64,000 bases of DNA, taken from positions 558,001-622,000 of the forward strand of contig NZ_CP072983.1 in assembly GCF_024397795.1 (NCBI RefSeq), in the 5' to 3' direction. Source of the stretch: Lactobacillus intestinalis (GTDB taxonomy: Bacteria; Bacillota; Bacilli; Lactobacillales; Lactobacillaceae). A program made the position numbers and the translations under genes. Positions within the stretch are counted from its first letter, which is position 1. Every line of letters starts with the position of its first letter. The notes under the pieces were generated by a model that was not told where the DNA came from, made no database searches, and was given only the letters and a program-made list of their open reading frames with translations. Positions 61,963 to 64,000 of the stretch are shown here, in pieces.

Positions 61963-62310
61963 TTGAATAGTACACAAGTTTTAGATTTTGCATTAAAAGC
62001 AGTTAGTGATCGTCATGGTGAAGATACCGAAGCTTTTGACATGCGCGGTGTCAGTATCTTAGCTGACTACTATGTAGTAACTAGTGCTGGTTCTAACCGT
62101 CAGCTACACGCGATTGCTAATGCAATTATTGATGAAGCTCATGAAAATAACTACACTGATTACCGAATTGAAGGTACTCGTGATTCTAACTGGCTTTTGA
62201 TTGACTTAGGAGATGTAGTAGTAAACATTTTTACCGCCGAAGCTCGTGAATTTTATAACCTTGAAAAATTGTGGGCCAATGGCAAGCAACTTGAAATAAA
62301 GGAAGACTAG
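61963..62310 (+). CDS. rsfS: Ribosomal silencing factor RsfS
   Basis: The 115-residue protein belongs to the Iojap/RsfS family, with FDMRGVSILADYYVVTSAGSNRQLHAIAN at about 25-53 and GDVVVNIFTAEAREFYNLEKLW near 85-106. It binds L14 and blocks joining of subunits in stationary phase. It starts at TTG with AAGGAG 7 bases upstream, and follows yqeK by 11 bases. Confidence 0.95.
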   Translation: MNSTQVLDFALKAVSDRHGEDTEAFDMRGVSILADYYVVTSAGSNRQLHAIANAIIDEAHENNYTDYRIEGTRDSNWLLIDLGDVVVNIFTAEAREFYNLEKLWANGKQLEIKED

Positions 62311-62316
62311 TAAATT

Positions 62317-63468
62317 ATGGGCGCAGTTGGAATAATTGCAGAATACAACCCTTTTCATAGTGGACATGATTTTTTAATGAATCAAGCTCGGATAATTGCG
62401 GGCAAAGATCCTATTATTGTAGTAATGTCTGGAAACTATGTTCAACGTGGTGAAATGGCAATCATGGATAAATGGGCTCGGGCCAAAGCTGCTTTGCAGT
62501 CTGGAGCAGATTTAGTGTTTGAATTGCCATTCTCTACTGCTGTACAAGCTGCTGATTTATTTTCATTAGGAAGCATTAATCAATTAGCTAAGCTTGGTGT
62601 AACCGACTTAGTATTTGGCGTGGAAGATGCCAATTTGAATTTTACTTATTTAGGTCAAAAAATTGCTCAAATTCCTCGAAATCATATGGATTTTAAGGAT
62701 TATAGTCAAACTTATTCCACTCAGTATAATCAAATGATTGCTCGAGAAGTGGGATATGAAGTGAATCAGCCAAATGCAATTTTAGGCTTGGCCTATGCAG
62801 TAGCCAATTACAATTTGGGTGAACCGTTAAAGCTTCATCCAATTAATCGAATTGGCGCGGGTCATGATGATTTGCTTAATCGCGAGCATATTGTCCAAAG
62901 TGCGAGTGCAATTCGGAACATTCTATTACATAATGAAGATAAAGAAGAACTAAAAACTTGGCTTCCTAAATTAGAAGCTAGTGAATTAATTAAGCAGCCC
63001 ATTTATCCAAATTGGAATATTCTCTTTCCATTTTTAAAATATCGCTTAGAGTCTTCTTCAATTGAAGAATTACAGAAGATTTATCAAATGAGTGAAGGAC
63101 TTGAGTATAAGATGAAGCAAGAGATTCATCTTGCCCAGACATTCACAGAATTTTTGCGTCATGTAAAATCTAAGCGATATACATATTCGCGTTTGCGAAG
63201 ACTTAGTTTGTACACTTTATTAAATGTTACTCAAGACGATATGATCAATAGCTTTAATGATGAATCATTGATGTTATTGGGATTCAGTAAGACTGGAAGA
63301 CAATTTTTGAAGAAAAATCGCAAGAATATTCAAACTGAAATTGTTTCTAAAGTTGATAAGAGAAGTGCCAAAGATGGCTCTTTAGGTCTGCAAGTCCGTG
63401 TAGACCGTTTATTTGAAGAATTATTACATGTCGATCAAAACTTTGGTCGACGTCCAGTGGAGGTGTAA
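62317..63468 (+). CDS. tmcAL: tRNA(Met) cytidine acetate ligase / nucleotidyltransferase-like
   Basis: The 383-residue protein starts with [17 protein letters not shown], the nucleotidyltransferase motif (HxGH) of the TmcAL family, and has [22 protein letters not shown] and the later GAGHD segment. In Bacillus TmcAL makes N4-acetylcytidine at the wobble base of elongator tRNA-Met using acetate and ATP. Order rsfS-tmcAL-yceD is conserved in lactobacilli. A GGAAG site precedes the ATG. Confidence 0.9.
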   Translation: MGAVGIIAEYNPFHSGHDFLMNQARIIAGKDPIIVVMSGNYVQRGEMAIMDKWARAKAALQSGADLVFELPFSTAVQAADLFSLGSINQLAKLGVTDLVFGVEDANLNFTYLGQKIAQIPRNHMDFKDYSQTYSTQYNQMIAREVGYEVNQPNAILGLAYAVANYNLGEPLKLHPINRIGAGHDDLLNREHIVQSASAIRNILLHNEDKEELKTWLPKLEASELIKQPIYPNWNILFPFLKYRLESSSIEELQKIYQMSEGLEYKMKQEIHLAQTFTEFLRHVKSKRYTYSRLRRLSLYTLLNVTQDDMINSFNDESLMLLGFSKTGRQFLKKNRKNIQTEIVSKVDKRSAKDGSLGLQVRVDRLFEELLHVDQNFGRRPVEV

Positions 63469-63476
63469 TCAATAAG

Positions 63477-64000
63477 ATGTTAACAATTAACTTTTCTAAT
63501 ATTAAAAATAGTCCAAATCCTTTAACTCATATCGATAAAGATTTGGAAATGCGTCCGGAGTTCTTTAATCGAAGTCAGGACCTTTTGATTGAAGCTGAAA
63601 ATGTTCATGTGAGTGGAGATCTATTTTACGATGAGCCATATGTGACAGGTAACTTCCATGTCACAGCAGATTTGGTAGTACCATCAAGTAGAAGCTTAGA
63701 TCCAGTGAAGTATCATGAAGATTTTTCTTTCACCGAAAATTATTCAGAAACTACTCCAACCAAGCAAGAACTTGAAGACAATCCTGATCCAATTGTTAAA
63801 GTTGAGGATGATGTGATTGACTTGCAAACTGCAATTGAAGATAATATTTTGCTTCATATTCCTACAACTATTCTTACTCCTGAAGAAGAAAAAGATAATA
63901 TTTTTCCAGAAGGCAATGGCTGGGAAGTTGTATCAGAATCAAGTTTTGAAGAAGGTAAAAAGAACCAAGTAAATCCAGCCTTTGCAAAATTGAAGATTCT
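63477..64000 (+). CDS. YceD-family DUF177 protein (3' end outside window)
   Basis: The frame opens at ATG 63477, 11 bases after GGAGGTG, and runs off the window; 174 codons are visible. Its beginning MLTINFSNIKNSPNPLTHIDKDL and the acidic middle fit the DUF177 (YceD) family, whose gene usually precedes rpmF (ribosomal protein L32) and which is linked to 23S rRNA accumulation. The CxxC segments typical of some members are not seen here. Confidence 0.82.
   Translation, partial: MLTINFSNIKNSPNPLTHIDKDLEMRPEFFNRSQDLLIEAENVHVSGDLFYDEPYVTGNFHVTADLVVPSSRSLDPVKYHEDFSFTENYSETTPTKQELEDNPDPIVKVEDDVIDLQTAIEDNILLHIPTTILTPEEEKDNIFPEGNGWEVVSESSFEEGKKNQVNPAFAKLKI

Overview
The window is low-GC, Gram-positive chromosomal DNA with dense, mostly co-oriented genes. 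The gene content points to Lactobacillus of the acidophilus/johnsonii/gasseri group. Signs are an LPQTG-anchored MucBP adhesin, two SLAP-domain surface proteins, a helveticin J-like bacteriocin remnant, the mevalonate pathway, T-box controlled synthetases, and Firmicute-type gene orders such as ecsAB-hit-prsA-yhaM, polA-mutM-coaE-nrdR-dnaB-dnaI, infC-rpmI-rplT and yqeGH-nadD-yqeK-rsfS. The species assignment is inference; no rRNA gene is present.

Layout. 1-4.7 kb: 3' part of a MucBP/LPQTG adhesin, a nitroreductase, a CBS/CorC-type membrane protein and hpt. 4.85-5.5 kb: an AbrB-like/Doc-like toxin-antitoxin pair between two nearly identical copies of a terminator. 5.6-9 kb: a GH25-like protein without catalytic acids, a DEAD-box helicase, an orphan PTS EIIC and tRNA-Arg(CCT). 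9.1-12.6 kb: a small membrane protein and mnaA, then a SLAP protein and a decayed helveticin J gene, again between duplicated terminators. 12.6-17 kb: a hypothetical gene, gtrA-like, flavodoxin, map, yihY-like and galU. 17.0-20.5 kb: galU is joined to a 5'-truncated thiolase by an inverted 268-bp copy of hpt, followed by mvaA and mvaS. 20.5-21.4 kb: a candidate small RNA, a 46-residue secreted peptide gene, a PspC protein and tRNA-Leu(CAG). 21.5-30.8 kb: cell-wall genes (D,D-carboxypeptidase, L,D-transpeptidase, class A PBP), nnrD, T-box/argS, fba, an RluD-type pseudouridine synthase and a YlbF/YheA protein. 30.8-40.5 kb: the DNA-repair pair yhaO/yhaN, yhaM, prsA, a YtxH protein, hit, ecsAB, trmB and a thioredoxin. 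40.5-46 kb: ytpR, a large SLAP protein, murC, a hypothetical gene and a TetR regulator with a palindromic operator. 46-55.1 kb: polA to dnaI, then T-box/thrS. 55.2-57.6 kb: a LytTR-DUF3021-ABC operon with predicted LytTR sites. 57.6-59 kb: the infC-rpmI-rplT operon with a leader attenuator. 59-64 kb: the yqeG-yqeH-nadD-yqeK-rsfS-tmcAL-yceD ribosome/tRNA/NAD cluster, cut by the window end.

Most of the window is housekeeping. The strongest unusual signals are: (1) the inverted hpt fragment that truncates galU and removes the catalytic N-terminus of thiolase, which is either a recent rearrangement or a misassembly; (2) two accessory cassettes each bracketed by direct repeats of the upstream gene's terminator; (3) a ThrRS whose editing domain lacks every canonical catalytic residue; (4) a LytTR autoregulated ABC operon with paired sites 21 bp apart; and (5) a promoter-bearing three-hairpin RNA beside a tiny secreted peptide gene. 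No CRISPR array, transposase, integrase or complete mobile element was seen.
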